Assembly: GCA_965262565.1 (NCBI GenBank)
Contig: CBDHFQ010000020.1
Location: 124,001 to 188,000, forward strand
Length of the DNA stretch: 64,000 nucleotides
From: CBDHFQ01 sp965262565
GTDB lineage: Bacteria; Bacteroidota; Bacteroidia; J057
Direction of reading: 5' to 3'
The translations under genes and the position numbers were made by a program. The notes beneath the pieces were generated by a model. The model was not told where the DNA came from, did not search any database, and saw only the letters and a list, made by a program, of their open reading frames with translations. How positions within the stretch are numbered: position 1 is the first letter of the stretch; every line of letters begins with the position of its first letter. Positions 44,061 through 53,452 of the stretch are shown in pieces.

Positions 44061-45251
44061 ATGAATTCTTTACTTCTTACTAATGCTCATCTTGTAACTC
44101 CCAAAGATCATTTTCTGGGAAGCATCTATATAGAAAAAGGGAGAATTGCCGATATTCAAAAGGATAAGATATATGCGGAGGGTATTGACCTCCAAGGTTC
44201 ATGGTTAGTACCAGGATGTATTGACATTCATTCAGATTACATAGAGAAGGAAATTCGACCCAGAGCTTCGGCTCATTTTCCGGTACCTTTTGCCGTTCAT
44301 TTTATGGATGCGAGAGCTGCAGCTTGTGGGATCACTACCTTGTTCAGTGCTATAGCCTTTTCTCATGATGAAGCGAAAAACCGGAATGTTCAGCGTGCCA
44401 TAGACATTACCAGGGAAGTCGATCGCATTCGTCCTCAATTGCTCATGAGACATTTCCTCCATGCGCGTATGAATCCCAATACGGATGGAATCCTCCCATT
44501 TCTGGAAGAGATAAATAAATTGGAAAGTCTTTACTTGGTGGTATACAATGATAGTACTCCTGGGCAACGACAGTTTCCTTTAGAACACTACATAAGAGAA
44601 TATGCTAAGAGGCATCTACTTCCTGAAGATCAAGCCAAAATGGAAATAAATGCTGAAATTGAACGATTGAAAAATGTAAATCATAGAGGGGAAATACAAG
44701 AGATTTTAGGAGATACACACATCATTGGAAGCCATGATGATACTACGATTGCCCATGTTGAAGAAGCTTATGCCTTTGGCGCTACGCTATCAGAAATGCC
44801 TACGACTTTAATTGCTGCTAGGAAGGCGAAAGAACTAGGTATGTGGGTGTGCATGGGGGCTCCTAATTATTATAGAGGCGGATCACACTGTGGGAATCTG
44901 GCATGTCATGAAGCTATGGAAGAAGGAGTGGTAGATATGTTATGTAGCGATTATCATTTTCCTACGCTTTTGGGAAGTTTCATAAAAATGATTCAGCAGG
45001 GAGTTGCCCCTAATGTTGCTATTAATTATGTTTCTCTACATCCTGCAAAGCTTTTGAAAATAAATGATGAATTGGGAAGCATAGAAATAGGCAAGAAAGC
45101 TGATCTGGTTTGTTTTGATATCAGGGATGAACACCCCTTAGTTAAAAACGTCTGGATAGAAGGTATGTTGAGATATCAAACTTATTATCCTATTATTCCT
45201 ACGGTAGAACATTCCACAGTTCAAACCGGCAAAGTAGACAGCAGGAATTAG
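44061..45251 (+). CDS. phnM: Alpha-D-ribose 1-methylphosphonate 5-triphosphate diphosphatase (PhnM)
   Basis: 396 residues of the amidohydrolase superfamily. The metal ligands of PhnM appear in PGCIDIHSDYIEKEIRPRAS (HSD in place of HxH), LMRHFLHARM, IIGSHDDTT, and the late Asp in MLCSDYHFPTLL. MGAPNYYRGGSHCGNLACHE is the PhnM-specific segment. In the C-P lyase pathway PhnM releases pyrophosphate from the triphosphorylated methylphosphonate nucleoside intermediate made by PhnI/G/H/L. None of phnGHIJKL lies within this window. The C-terminus has about 20 extra residues. Confidence 0.88.
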   Translation: MNSLLLTNAHLVTPKDHFLGSIYIEKGRIADIQKDKIYAEGIDLQGSWLVPGCIDIHSDYIEKEIRPRASAHFPVPFAVHFMDARAAACGITTLFSAIAFSHDEAKNRNVQRAIDITREVDRIRPQLLMRHFLHARMNPNTDGILPFLEEINKLESLYLVVYNDSTPGQRQFPLEHYIREYAKRHLLPEDQAKMEINAEIERLKNVNHRGEIQEILGDTHIIGSHDDTTIAHVEEAYAFGATLSEMPTTLIAARKAKELGMWVCMGAPNYYRGGSHCGNLACHEAMEEGVVDMLCSDYHFPTLLGSFIKMIQQGVAPNVAINYVSLHPAKLLKINDELGSIEIGKKADLVCFDIRDEHPLVKNVWIEGMLRYQTYYPIIPTVEHSTVQTGKVDSRN

Positions 45252-45398
45252 GTCAACTGCTATGTACCATGCGAGATAATTTGAAATATATAAATGGGTA
45301 GCCCGATGTGTTGAGTAGTTGTGGAGAAAGACTTCTGTTAGGTAATTATATTTATTTCTAACGCTAACTGTTTGATGTAGAAAACGTTAATATTCGTT

Positions 45399-45962
45399 TT
45401 ATTGAATTTCCAGTTCTCTACCATTATTTGAGACTATTCCAATATACAAATGCTTAGTATGAGCATATCTGATGACAGCTTCTGAAGGCAACTTTCCTAC
45501 TAACAAGCCTACACACTTTTTTTCACAGTGTTCTGGAAAGGACTCATAAAAGGTGTCCAGAATATGGGCCATGTGAATAACATGTTCTTGCTTTAAGACT
45601 TGTTTTACTTCTACAACGATAACCAGGTCATCATTATACCCCAGCATATCCATTTCGTAGGTTCGCCCATTTCTTTTAGTCTTGTGATTTGGAATAATCT
45701 GATGACAGGCAAACTGTGTTTTAAGTATTTTATTTGTCAATCGATGAGCTAATCCTTCTATCTTGTTCCTGCCTCTCGTTTCTATATTGCTCAATTTTTT
45801 ACCTATATAAGTTACAATCTTTTTAGTTGATTCTACCTCCTTTGCGGTACTACTAAATTCTTTATAAGTCTCATCCAGTTGTTTATCAGTTTCTATCTGC
45901 GCTTCAAAGAGCTTATCCTGCAATCTTGAGACTTGATTAAGTTGCTTCTCCAATTCATCCAT
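45399..45962 (-). CDS. Coiled-coil plus PD-(D/E)XK nuclease-like protein (DUF3782-like)
   Basis: 187 residues. Residues 1-65 are a heptad-rich coiled coil (EKQLNQVSRLQDKLFEAQIE and on). Residues 85-187 have the restriction-endonuclease-like core, with MDMLGYNDDLVIVVEVKQVL giving Asp and ExK. Such short proteins are common in Bacteroidota and cyanobacteria and are of unknown role, possibly linked to mobile elements. No adjacent partner. Full length appears intact. Confidence 0.7.
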   Translation of the reverse strand: MDELEKQLNQVSRLQDKLFEAQIETDKQLDETYKEFSSTAKEVESTKKIVTYIGKKLSNIETRGRNKIEGLAHRLTNKILKTQFACHQIIPNHKTKRNGRTYEMDMLGYNDDLVIVVEVKQVLKQEHVIHMAHILDTFYESFPEHCEKKCVGLLVGKLPSEAVIRYAHTKHLYIGIVSNNGRELEIQ

Positions 45963-46029
45963 TGAATAAAAAATTATTTCCTATAAATATACAAGGAAAA
46001 AGGATGTTTCTTAATTATTATTTTATTTT

Positions 46030-46374
46030 TTAGGATGGCTTTTTTCCACACTTGTATAACTGATTAATAGGAGTGATTACTCTGGAAGTAAATTCAATAG
46101 TTATTTCACCTTTGATAATAGGTAGGGCAGCGTTTAAAACGTGATCCAGAAATCGCTTTACTGTAGCTTGGTTGGCTTCTCGTTGAATTGATGAACTTGG
46201 AACTTCTCCATTTCCAGTCCCTTTTGTAGCATTGAGTACTTGATGTGCTGGCATTGGAGCCAAAGCATCCCAGTGTTCATGAATTTTACCATTTTCGATT
46301 CGCCACATGTCTACACATAGTAAGGGGTATTCTCCTAACGGATTTGGTGCGGTGTAATAACCATGATATGCCAT
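46030..46374 (-). pseudogene. Truncated SnoaL-like (NTF2-fold) protein remnant
   Basis: 114 residues. The part YPLLCVDMWRIENGKIHEHW DALAPMPAHQ (split here) is the C-terminal third of a SnoaL-like protein. Next comes the start of a second such domain (QREANQATVKRFLDHVLN). The N-terminal helix-rich half is missing, and the last 30 residues do not look like the family. The coding frame begins exactly where an HxlR remnant of the opposite strand ends upstream. A deletion seems to have fused two divergent genes. Confidence 0.55.
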
Positions 46375-46396
46375 GATATCCTCATCTACTATCCAT

Positions 46397-46571
46397 TGAA
46401 TGGGTTTATAAGAAAAATCAAATATTTACCAAGCAATTAAGAGAAATGGAGAAAGATGGGATGTTAATTCGCACAATTTATGCTGAAATTCCTCCTAGAG
46501 TGGAGTATTTTTTCACTCCATATGGAGAAAGCTTAGTTCCCATTATTGATGCCATGAGTCAATGGGGTTGA
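46397..46571 (+). pseudogene. C-terminal fragment of an HxlR-family transcriptional regulator
   Basis: A frame too short to be scored as a gene reads IFTKQLREMEKDGMLIRTIY, then AEIPPRVEYFFTPYGESLVP and IIDAMSQWG, stop at 46569-46571. This is the recognition-helix/wing and C-terminus of HxlR winged-helix regulators (compare the family pattern LT.QLRELE.DGLI.R..Y...PP.VEY.LT..G.SL.PI...M..WG). The N-terminal half is absent and no start codon is suitable. It is divergent from the SnoaL-like remnant, a common partner arrangement for HxlR genes. Confidence 0.65.
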
Positions 46572-46609
46572 AAAATATGGAATCAAATTAAAATAGATAA
46601 TGTAATGAA

Positions 46610-47440
46610 TTATCTCCACCTGAGTCCTAAAGTGATGCTTCTCAAATAATGCATCAATTCCTGGCGATTTTTAATGTGTGCCAATTCATCGTATTCCATG
46701 GGATCGCCAATGCGTAAGTGGACAGATTTCCCGATTTTATTTTTAACCTCATGCATTAACAGAGATAGGCGAAGCGTCATACTAAATTGACTAACTACTT
46801 GAAATAATCTACTGTTTTGGCCATGGAAATAAATGGGAATGACGGTAGCTTTGGATGATTGAATTAATTTAGCCGTAAAAACTTTCCAATCGAGATCCGA
46901 TGCTTTACCAAATAATTTTTCTGAGGTAGCGACCCCTCCTGCTGGGAAAATTACGATAGCACCGTCATTTTTCAGAGTTTCAATCGCTCTTTGCTTTGTA
47001 GTAATATTTGTTCGAATCGCTTCTCTGGTTTGTTTAAAATCTATGGGCAACGTGTATGGCTGAACATGTTCTGCATGACATAAAACGCTATTCGTCAAGA
47101 TTCTGAAATGAGGTCGTACAATATGAACCAAATAACAAATAATTAATCCATCTAAAACCCCAAAAGGGTGATTGGCGATAAAAACTACAGGTCCGTGAGG
47201 GGGTACTTTTTCAAGTTGTTTGGCATTGTAATTCAGATCCACTTCCAATTGCTTAAGAGCTAATTCCCAAAAACTAATGTCTTCATGTAAATCTGCTACT
47301 ACCCGATCGTACAGCCTAATTATTTTTTTCTTTCCACTTAGTTGTTCAATAACATGAATGAGACGTCTTTTCCACCAGGGATCATCTGGAGAAGCATAGG
47401 TAAGTAATTGCTGTGATTCATGTAGTCTGTTCATATTCAA
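46610..47440 (-). CDS. Lysophospholipid acyltransferase family protein
   Basis: 276 residues. The acyltransferase motif I is IANHPFGVLDG (about 89-99) and FPAGGVATSEKLFG (about 165-178) is the phosphate-binding motif III-like element. Proteins with NHPFG belong to the hemolysin/ornithine-lipid type of PlsC-like acyltransferases. It likely acylates a lysolipid at the inner face of the membrane; the acceptor could be a phospholipid or an amino lipid. Single gene, no neighbouring partner such as OlsB. Confidence 0.8.
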   Translation of the reverse strand: MNMNRLHESQQLLTYASPDDPWWKRRLIHVIEQLSGKKKIIRLYDRVVADLHEDISFWELALKQLEVDLNYNAKQLEKVPPHGPVVFIANHPFGVLDGLIICYLVHIVRPHFRILTNSVLCHAEHVQPYTLPIDFKQTREAIRTNITTKQRAIETLKNDGAIVIFPAGGVATSEKLFGKASDLDWKVFTAKLIQSSKATVIPIYFHGQNSRLFQVVSQFSMTLRLSLLMHEVKNKIGKSVHLRIGDPMEYDELAHIKNRQELMHYLRSITLGLRWR

Positions 47441-47524
47441 TTCTTTCCCTTCAAAATCATCAAAAATCTAGGTACTAAAGATAAAAATAGTGATCTATTT
47501 ATACGAATAAAAAAACACCCACTA

Positions 47525-49666
47525 TTACGGTTTTTCCAATTCATGTGCTAAAGTAGCTACTTTTCTACTCAAATCTAGAATCGCCTGTTGATATCTTGTT
47601 TCCCATTCTTCTAATGCATGGAAAGAGTTAAGCTCAACAGCATACTTTAGCCCTGGCAGCATCCAGGAGGCATAACCACTAAACGGATCAGGAGAAGCAA
47701 ATAATGATCTGTACCATGCACCAAAGTCCATTCCTCTGGGATCAATAAAAGATTTTTCCAGCCCTATGAGTTGAGAATTCAGTAGAGATAGTTGTCCAGA
47801 ATCCAGCTTAGGTAAGTGACTAAGCTTTTCTTGTTGCTCTTGCCAGATAAGTCCAGCCTTGTTTAATTGCTCTATAGCATCCCACAATAAAGTGAATGTA
47901 TAATCTGATGAACTCTTTTTCAATTCATCTTCAATCTTCTTTAAATGTATGCCCAGGTCTGTTGCATATCTGGGAATATCATAAGGAATTAAATCTGCCT
48001 GAGATAATCGCATCGTAATAATCCCCAGCACCTTTTCCATCGTGGGTCCATAGACAAAATCTTTATCAGCAAATTTTGAATACCAGGTGAAGTTATCGTA
48101 TAGAGAGTGATATACGCCATTTTTGCCGCTGATGCCTGCACTTAGTGAGGGTACACCTACATGAGTATAAAAAGCTACGTGATCCGAACCACCTCCCAGG
48201 TTGCCAATACGAGGCTCAGAAGCATCAAAACTCCTGGCTATCCAATGTTCATACACCGTCTCAGATGGACCCGGATAGGGTACTTTTCGGGTGGCATCGA
48301 TAATGATTTGTTTCAAACTTGGAGAAGCAGCAACACCAAAATTAGGACCCGAAACGGCAGCATCAGCATTTAGGTAAGCCACCGCTTTTGCCTGCAGCGT
48401 TTCCCTAAATTGTTCCACCCATTCCGAAGAGCCGAGGATTCCATGCTCTTCGGCATCCCAATGGGCTATGAGAATACTTCTTCTGGGCCTAAATCCCTGT
48501 TGCATTAACTTTCCGAGATGTTCTGCTAAGGATAACAAGACAGCCGTTCCACTACTTGGATCGATCGCTCCAAAAGCCCATGCATCATGATGGCATCCTA
48601 AGATAATCCATTCATCGGGAAACTCACTCCCTCTGATCATTCCTATGACATTGGTAGCTCGAACAAATTTCTTTTCCTGCTCTACAGATAATTTGACCTT
48701 GAGATGTGCTCCGCCAGTTAATCTATAAGAAAAGGGTAAGCCTCCTTGCCAACTTTTTTCGGATACTATAGGGCCTTTCATTCGCTTCATAATTTCACGG
48801 GCAGAACCATATGGAATAGGGCTGACAGGAATAGAAGGAAAATCTACAGAATCAGGGTTTAGTCTTTCTGGGCTATAATCACTATCTAATGGCAAAGCAG
48901 GTTCAAAAGGAGTTAATGGATCTCCCGTATAGGGTAATGTAAGTATGGATCCACGTTGAATACAACTTTCATTACCAAATGCACCATCGGGATATTCTAA
49001 TCCTTTTTTATACCCACTATCTTCAGGATCACTAAAAATAATCAATCCTTTAGCACCATATTCCTCTGCATATTTTGCTTTGTAACCACGAAAGTTACCT
49101 CCATATCTAGCTATCACTATTTTGTCTTTTACTGATATCCCCCATTCTTTCAGTTGTTCAAAGTCCTCTCTGGTACCTCTATTGGCATAAACGATTTCAC
49201 GAACAATTTCTCCATTTCCAGAATACGCATTCCAACCCCAGGTAGCGTTAGTATCTGCTGTAAATATATCTCCTGGAATTTTATACTCCTGATTATTAAG
49301 AGGAACTGAGGTAGGGCTGACAATCTCTATCGTATTTTTAATTGGTTTGGGAGCCAGGTAAACATCATAGGGATAGCTTTGAATATCCCAGCCTGCTTTT
49401 TCCATTACTTGAGTGATGTAATGGATGACATGCTGAGTTCCGACAGATCCGGAGAAATGTGGATATTTAGTTATTTCTTTAAGATGATCTTTGAAATTAG
49501 CTGGTTGAGGTAGGGCTAAAAAGGAATGTTCCCATTGATGTTGAACGCTTTGGGAGGCAGGGAAAAAACCTTTAATTGATTGACCTCGTGCTAAAGGCAC
49601 TATCAATAATAAAGTACTTAAACAAATACCTAAGCTTACATGATATTGAATAGATGTTTTATTCAT
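47525..49666 (-). CDS. M28 metallopeptidase of the glutamate carboxypeptidase II type, secreted
   Basis: 713 residues with a signal peptide (ends near ARGQ, residue 29). There is a PA-domain insertion (about 150-330; YGAKGLIIFSDPEDSGYKKG) and an M28 peptidase core. The zinc ligands are in GCHHDAWAFGAIDPSSGTAV, HWDAEEHGILGSSEW and GGGSDHVAFYTHVGVPSL. The C-terminal transferrin-receptor-like dimerisation domain covers about 590-713. It probably removes C-terminal acidic residues from peptides in the periplasm. Monocistronic. Confidence 0.92.
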   Translation of the reverse strand: MNKTSIQYHVSLGICLSTLLLIVPLARGQSIKGFFPASQSVQHQWEHSFLALPQPANFKDHLKEITKYPHFSGSVGTQHVIHYITQVMEKAGWDIQSYPYDVYLAPKPIKNTIEIVSPTSVPLNNQEYKIPGDIFTADTNATWGWNAYSGNGEIVREIVYANRGTREDFEQLKEWGISVKDKIVIARYGGNFRGYKAKYAEEYGAKGLIIFSDPEDSGYKKGLEYPDGAFGNESCIQRGSILTLPYTGDPLTPFEPALPLDSDYSPERLNPDSVDFPSIPVSPIPYGSAREIMKRMKGPIVSEKSWQGGLPFSYRLTGGAHLKVKLSVEQEKKFVRATNVIGMIRGSEFPDEWIILGCHHDAWAFGAIDPSSGTAVLLSLAEHLGKLMQQGFRPRRSILIAHWDAEEHGILGSSEWVEQFRETLQAKAVAYLNADAAVSGPNFGVAASPSLKQIIIDATRKVPYPGPSETVYEHWIARSFDASEPRIGNLGGGSDHVAFYTHVGVPSLSAGISGKNGVYHSLYDNFTWYSKFADKDFVYGPTMEKVLGIITMRLSQADLIPYDIPRYATDLGIHLKKIEDELKKSSSDYTFTLLWDAIEQLNKAGLIWQEQQEKLSHLPKLDSGQLSLLNSQLIGLEKSFIDPRGMDFGAWYRSLFASPDPFSGYASWMLPGLKYAVELNSFHALEEWETRYQQAILDLSRKVATLAHELEKP

Positions 49667-49767
49667 GACGCTATCCTTAGAACGTAAAGGAACGTGGGAT
49701 TTAACAATTTTATTAGCAAAAAAGGTACCTTAAAATAACCAGACTTCCTCTAAGTTTGCATTTCAAT

Positions 49768-49791
49768 ATGAAAAATCTGATCATTTTTCAT
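49768..49791 (-). terminator. Palindromic hairpin at the end of the aldehyde dehydrogenase gene
   Basis: Perfect nine-base arms ATGAAAAAT/ATTTTTCAT with a six-base loop, overlapping the stop codon of the dehydrogenase. Terminator function is plausible because of the T-rich 3' arm, but the stem is weak. Confidence 0.4.
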
Positions 49792-51377
49792 ACATGGTCT
49801 GAGGCTTTGGTGTATTCTCCATTGACCAACCTCCAGATCTTCAGCGGATTACTATCATGAAGTTCTTTGGGTAACCAGGCTTCGGGAAAACTCTGAAAAG
49901 CAATAGGCCTTGCAAAGCGATGAATGGCCATAGTTCCTACAGAAGTGGTTCTTGAATCTGTTGTTGCAGGGAAAGGGCCTCCGTGTACCATGCTATCGCA
50001 AACCTCTACTCCAGTAGGATATCCATTGAGAATCAACCTGCCTACCTTACTTGTCAGGATTTGTACCAGTTCTGAATACGTTGACAGATCTTCTTCCGTA
50101 GCGTGAATAGTAGCTGTTAGATGGCCACTTAATTGTTGGGCCAGTTGTTCCAATTCCCAATCATTCTCAGCAGAAATGAGGATAGTCGAAGGGCCGAAAA
50201 CTTCTTCAGATACCTCATTTTGTGTATTAATTATTTCGGCATTTGTTTTCAGGATATGTGCCTGGCCAGGAGAATGAGAATTAATCGAATTTCCTGATGC
50301 TAGAATCTCAATATCTTCGTAGCTGATTAATCTCTTCAATCCATGCTGATAGGCATCACTAATTTTTTTTGTCAACATGGTTCCTCCAGATACTTCGGAA
50401 ATAGCTGAAGCTGCTGCAGTTGTAAAGTCATCTAATGCATTTCCTGCCAAACCGACCACAAGCCCCGGATTGGTACAAAACTGTCCGACACCCAACGCAA
50501 CTGATTTAGCTAACCCTTGAGCAATTTCCTGTTTTTTTGATGCCAATGCATCAGGTAGAATAAATACAGGATTAGTACTTCCCATTTCCGCGTATACCGG
50601 AATAGGTTCTGGACGCTTCATCGCTGCGTCGAAAATCGCTTTCCCTCCTCTAAATGATCCAGTAAACCCAATGGCTTTGATTAAGGGATGTTGTACGATT
50701 GCCATTCCGACATCAACGGAAGGTCCTTGTACAAGAGAGAATACGCCTGCTGGCAAGTCGCTTTTCTTTAGCGCTTGTTGGATAGCTTTTCCCATAAATT
50801 CACTCGTTCCCGGATGAGCAGGATGTGCTTTCACTACTACTGTACAACCAGCTGCCAAGGCAGAAGCCGTATCTCCTCCAGCTACGGAAAATGCGTATGG
50901 AAAATTACTGGCACCGAAAATACCTACAGGCCCTAGAGGAATGTTCATAGATCTTAGGTCTGGTTTTGGGATGGGGCTTCGATCAGGAATAGCTGTGTCT
51001 ATTCTCGCCTGTACCCACGATCCTTCTCGCACCACTTTTGCAAACAAGCGAAGTTGGTTGACCGTCCTTCCACGCTCACCTTGTAGCCTGGCCTTAGGTA
51101 AAGCCGTTTCCTCCATGGTTCTCTCAAGTAAAGTATCTCCTAAAGCCATGATTTCTTCACCTATTTGCTCTAAAAACTGTGCTTTCTTCTCTGGAGAGGT
51201 TCGCCTATATATTTCAAAAGCTTCTGAAGCTGCTGATACCGCCTGATCTACTTCCTCTTGCGTGGCTTCAACATACATAGGGGCTAACAATTCACCTGTA
51301 TGAGGATTTACTGCCTGGAATGATTGGGTACCTTTCGCAGATGCCTCATTACCAATAAGATTTATTCCTGTAAGCAT
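49788..51377 (-). CDS. Alpha-ketoglutaric semialdehyde dehydrogenase (NADP-type aldehyde dehydrogenase)
   Basis: 529 residues. The aldehyde dehydrogenase fold shows FGASNFPYAFSVAGGDTASAL, VVKAHPAHPGTSE, IGFTGSFRGG, the catalytic Glu in VYAEMGSTNPVFI, and the catalytic Cys in VGQFCTNPGLV. The FCTNPG context and length match the ketoglutarate semialdehyde dehydrogenases of oxidative pentose, hexarate and hydroxyproline pathways. The gene lies 81 bases downstream of an FAH-family dehydratase on the same strand. Together they would convert 2-keto-3-deoxypentonate to 2-oxoglutarate. Confidence 0.85.
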   Translation of the reverse strand: MLTGINLIGNEASAKGTQSFQAVNPHTGELLAPMYVEATQEEVDQAVSAASEAFEIYRRTSPEKKAQFLEQIGEEIMALGDTLLERTMEETALPKARLQGERGRTVNQLRLFAKVVREGSWVQARIDTAIPDRSPIPKPDLRSMNIPLGPVGIFGASNFPYAFSVAGGDTASALAAGCTVVVKAHPAHPGTSEFMGKAIQQALKKSDLPAGVFSLVQGPSVDVGMAIVQHPLIKAIGFTGSFRGGKAIFDAAMKRPEPIPVYAEMGSTNPVFILPDALASKKQEIAQGLAKSVALGVGQFCTNPGLVVGLAGNALDDFTTAAASAISEVSGGTMLTKKISDAYQHGLKRLISYEDIEILASGNSINSHSPGQAHILKTNAEIINTQNEVSEEVFGPSTILISAENDWELEQLAQQLSGHLTATIHATEEDLSTYSELVQILTSKVGRLILNGYPTGVEVCDSMVHGGPFPATTDSRTTSVGTMAIHRFARPIAFQSFPEAWLPKELHDSNPLKIWRLVNGEYTKASDHV

Positions 51378-51458
51378 AAGTTCAAGAAGTTATAGAGTGA
51401 TAAATGTAGTGAAGGTGGAGTAAAATGAGCTTGGGTTCCAATAAGTGGATACCTGCCC

Positions 51459-52313
51459 TTAAATTATATTTGGAGAAACTTCATTCACCAGGGTACCAAT
51501 GGGTTCCATACTGATATATATAGTATCTCCGGCATGCAACGTAAAGTGGTCGGGAGGAACAATACCAGTGCCAGTCATGAGAAAGCACCCAAAAGGAAAG
51601 GTTAGTTCCCTGAGTAAATAATCCACTAATTCCTCAGGAGTTCGCTTCATATTTCCGATACTAATACTCTGACTGAAAACAGATTGACTATTTCTGTGAA
51701 TGTCGAGCTGAATAATAGCATCCTCGGGAAAGGATTGTTTCGGGATATATAAACATGGTCCCAATGCAGCGCATCCCTCATATGTTTTAGCTTGAGGGAG
51801 GTATAAGGGATTTTCTCCTTCTATACTTCGAGAACTCATATCATTTCCCAAGGTATACGCAGCGATATTACCTAAAGCGTTAATGAATAAGGTCCATTCA
51901 GGCTCAGGCACATTCCAACTAGAATCTTTTCTTATTCTCACATATTTCCCCGGAGCAGCGACCCTTTGAGGAGTAGCTTTGAAAAATAATTCTGGTCTGG
52001 AAGCTTCATATACCTTATCATAAAAGCCTCCTCCTCCTGCTTTTTCAGATTCTTCCATCCTAGCTTCTTTACTTTTCAGATATGTAACACCTGAAGCCCA
52101 AACTTCCTGTTTTCCTATGGGAGCCAAGAGGGCAAAATCGAGTAATTCCTGTTTTTCCTGATCATCTAAAGGAGGAAGATTTGAAATTTCTTCCATAGTA
52201 TTGTCCCTTAGATTATGTTGGTTGATAAAGCTGTCCCAATCCCGGATGGAGGGAAGAAAATATTTTTCATGTACTTCCACGAGGATTCCTTCAGTAGTTC
52301 TATAGAGCTTCAT
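51459..52313 (-). CDS. FAH-superfamily protein, probable 2-keto-3-deoxypentonate dehydratase
   Basis: About 284 residues from ATG 52313 (MKLYRTTEGILVEVH); an earlier ATG at 52358 would add an unlikely 15 residues. Fumarylacetoacetase-fold signatures are WASGVTYLKSKEARMEES, the acidic metal ligands in VPEPEWTLFIN, NDMSSRSIEGENPLYLPQAK, and the C-terminal LMTGTGIVPPDHFTLHAGD. The sequence and its pairing with a ketoglutarate semialdehyde dehydrogenase point to an AraD1-type dehydratase of a Weimberg-like route. No sugar dehydrogenase or lactonase is adjacent, so the entry substrate is open. Confidence 0.75.
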   Translation of the reverse strand: MKLYRTTEGILVEVHEKYFLPSIRDWDSFINQHNLRDNTMEEISNLPPLDDQEKQELLDFALLAPIGKQEVWASGVTYLKSKEARMEESEKAGGGGFYDKVYEASRPELFFKATPQRVAAPGKYVRIRKDSSWNVPEPEWTLFINALGNIAAYTLGNDMSSRSIEGENPLYLPQAKTYEGCAALGPCLYIPKQSFPEDAIIQLDIHRNSQSVFSQSISIGNMKRTPEELVDYLLRELTFPFGCFLMTGTGIVPPDHFTLHAGDTIYISMEPIGTLVNEVSPNII

Positions 52314-52423
52314 GTGTTGTGGCGATTGGAAGAAACTGATCCTATGGAACAATTTCAAATATTTCCTGAAAATGAAAAATTAGCAGGTTTTTCCCAAATT
52401 TAGATGTAAAGAGATCCGGGTAT

Positions 52424-53452
52424 ATGCAAGCAATAATAGATACTAATATAGAACAAGCCGTTTATTGGCTAACTAAAGGGGAAGTAGTGGGGATACCAAC
52501 AGAGACTGTCTATGGATTAGCAGGCAATGCGCTTTCAGAGGTGGCTATTTCGAAGATTTATGAGGTGAAGCAACGTCCAACCACTAATCCGCTGATTGTT
52601 CATGTGGCATCTGCAGAAGAAGCCTGGAAGTATACAAGTGATATACCTCCTATGGCTGTTTCATTGGCTGAAGCTTTCTGGCCAGGCCCATTGACGCTTT
52701 TGTTAGCTCGCTCGAAACGATTACCTGGAGCAGTAACCGCTCACCTCTCCCGCGTCGCTATTCGCGTCCCGGCCCATCCTCTCCTCCGCCAGCTCCTCGC
52801 TCTCCTTCCCTTTCCCCTGGCTGCTCCTTCCGCCAATCCCTCCGGCTACATCAGCCCCACCACCGCCCAACATGTCTACCAGCAATTGGGAGACCGCATT
52901 CCCTATATCCTCGATGGCGGCCCTACCACCATAGGCCTCGAATCTACCATCATAGGCTTTGATGAAGAAGAAAGGCCCAGATGGTATCGTCTGGGAGGCA
53001 TCAGCCTGGAACGGGTAAAACAACTCGCAGGGGAAGTCCTCCCTTCTCATATGTCTGTGGAAACAACTGACAAGGAAAAGCTTCCTGCAGAAAACCCGAA
53101 GATAGCAGAGATGAATGCCCCCCAAAGTCCAGGTAGATTGAGTAGTCATTACGCACCTGATACCCCCTTGATGTTGGGGGATGTGCAGGAGCTACTGGAG
53201 CAATTTACTGGGGAAAGGGTAGGGGTGTTGGCTTTTCAGAGGGCCTATGAGGCGGATCATATGGTGCGAATAGAAATATTATCTCCTTCAGGAGATCTGG
53301 AAGAGGCGGGGCAGCGATTGTTCGCTGCCCTGCGGCGGCTCGACGAGGCAGGAGTGGATCGGATATTAGCAGAGCCAGTACCGGAAGTTGGGATAGGCAG
53401 CGCAATCAACGACCGCTTGCGAAGAGCGCAAGCAGATCGAAAACATGGATAA
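52424..53452 (+). CDS. L-threonylcarbamoyladenylate synthase, Sua5 type
   Basis: 342 residues. The YrdC/Sua5 domain (about 1-205) shows GIPTETVYGLAGNA, KQRPTTNPLIVHVA, WPGPLTLLLARS, VAIRVPAHPL, PLAAPSANPSGYISPTTA and GGPTTIGLESTIIGFD. A linker with SPGRLSSHYAPDTPL leads to the C-terminal Sua5 domain (to 342). It makes the carbamoyl-AMP intermediate for t6A37 of tRNAs, so it should be essential. Bases from about 52740 to 52990 are strikingly richer in C than the flanks. The last codons (AQADRKHG) lie in a 25-bp sequence repeated at 56315. Confidence 0.92.
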   Translation: MQAIIDTNIEQAVYWLTKGEVVGIPTETVYGLAGNALSEVAISKIYEVKQRPTTNPLIVHVASAEEAWKYTSDIPPMAVSLAEAFWPGPLTLLLARSKRLPGAVTAHLSRVAIRVPAHPLLRQLLALLPFPLAAPSANPSGYISPTTAQHVYQQLGDRIPYILDGGPTTIGLESTIIGFDEEERPRWYRLGGISLERVKQLAGEVLPSHMSVETTDKEKLPAENPKIAEMNAPQSPGRLSSHYAPDTPLMLGDVQELLEQFTGERVGVLAFQRAYEADHMVRIEILSPSGDLEEAGQRLFAALRRLDEAGVDRILAEPVPEVGIGSAINDRLRRAQADRKHG

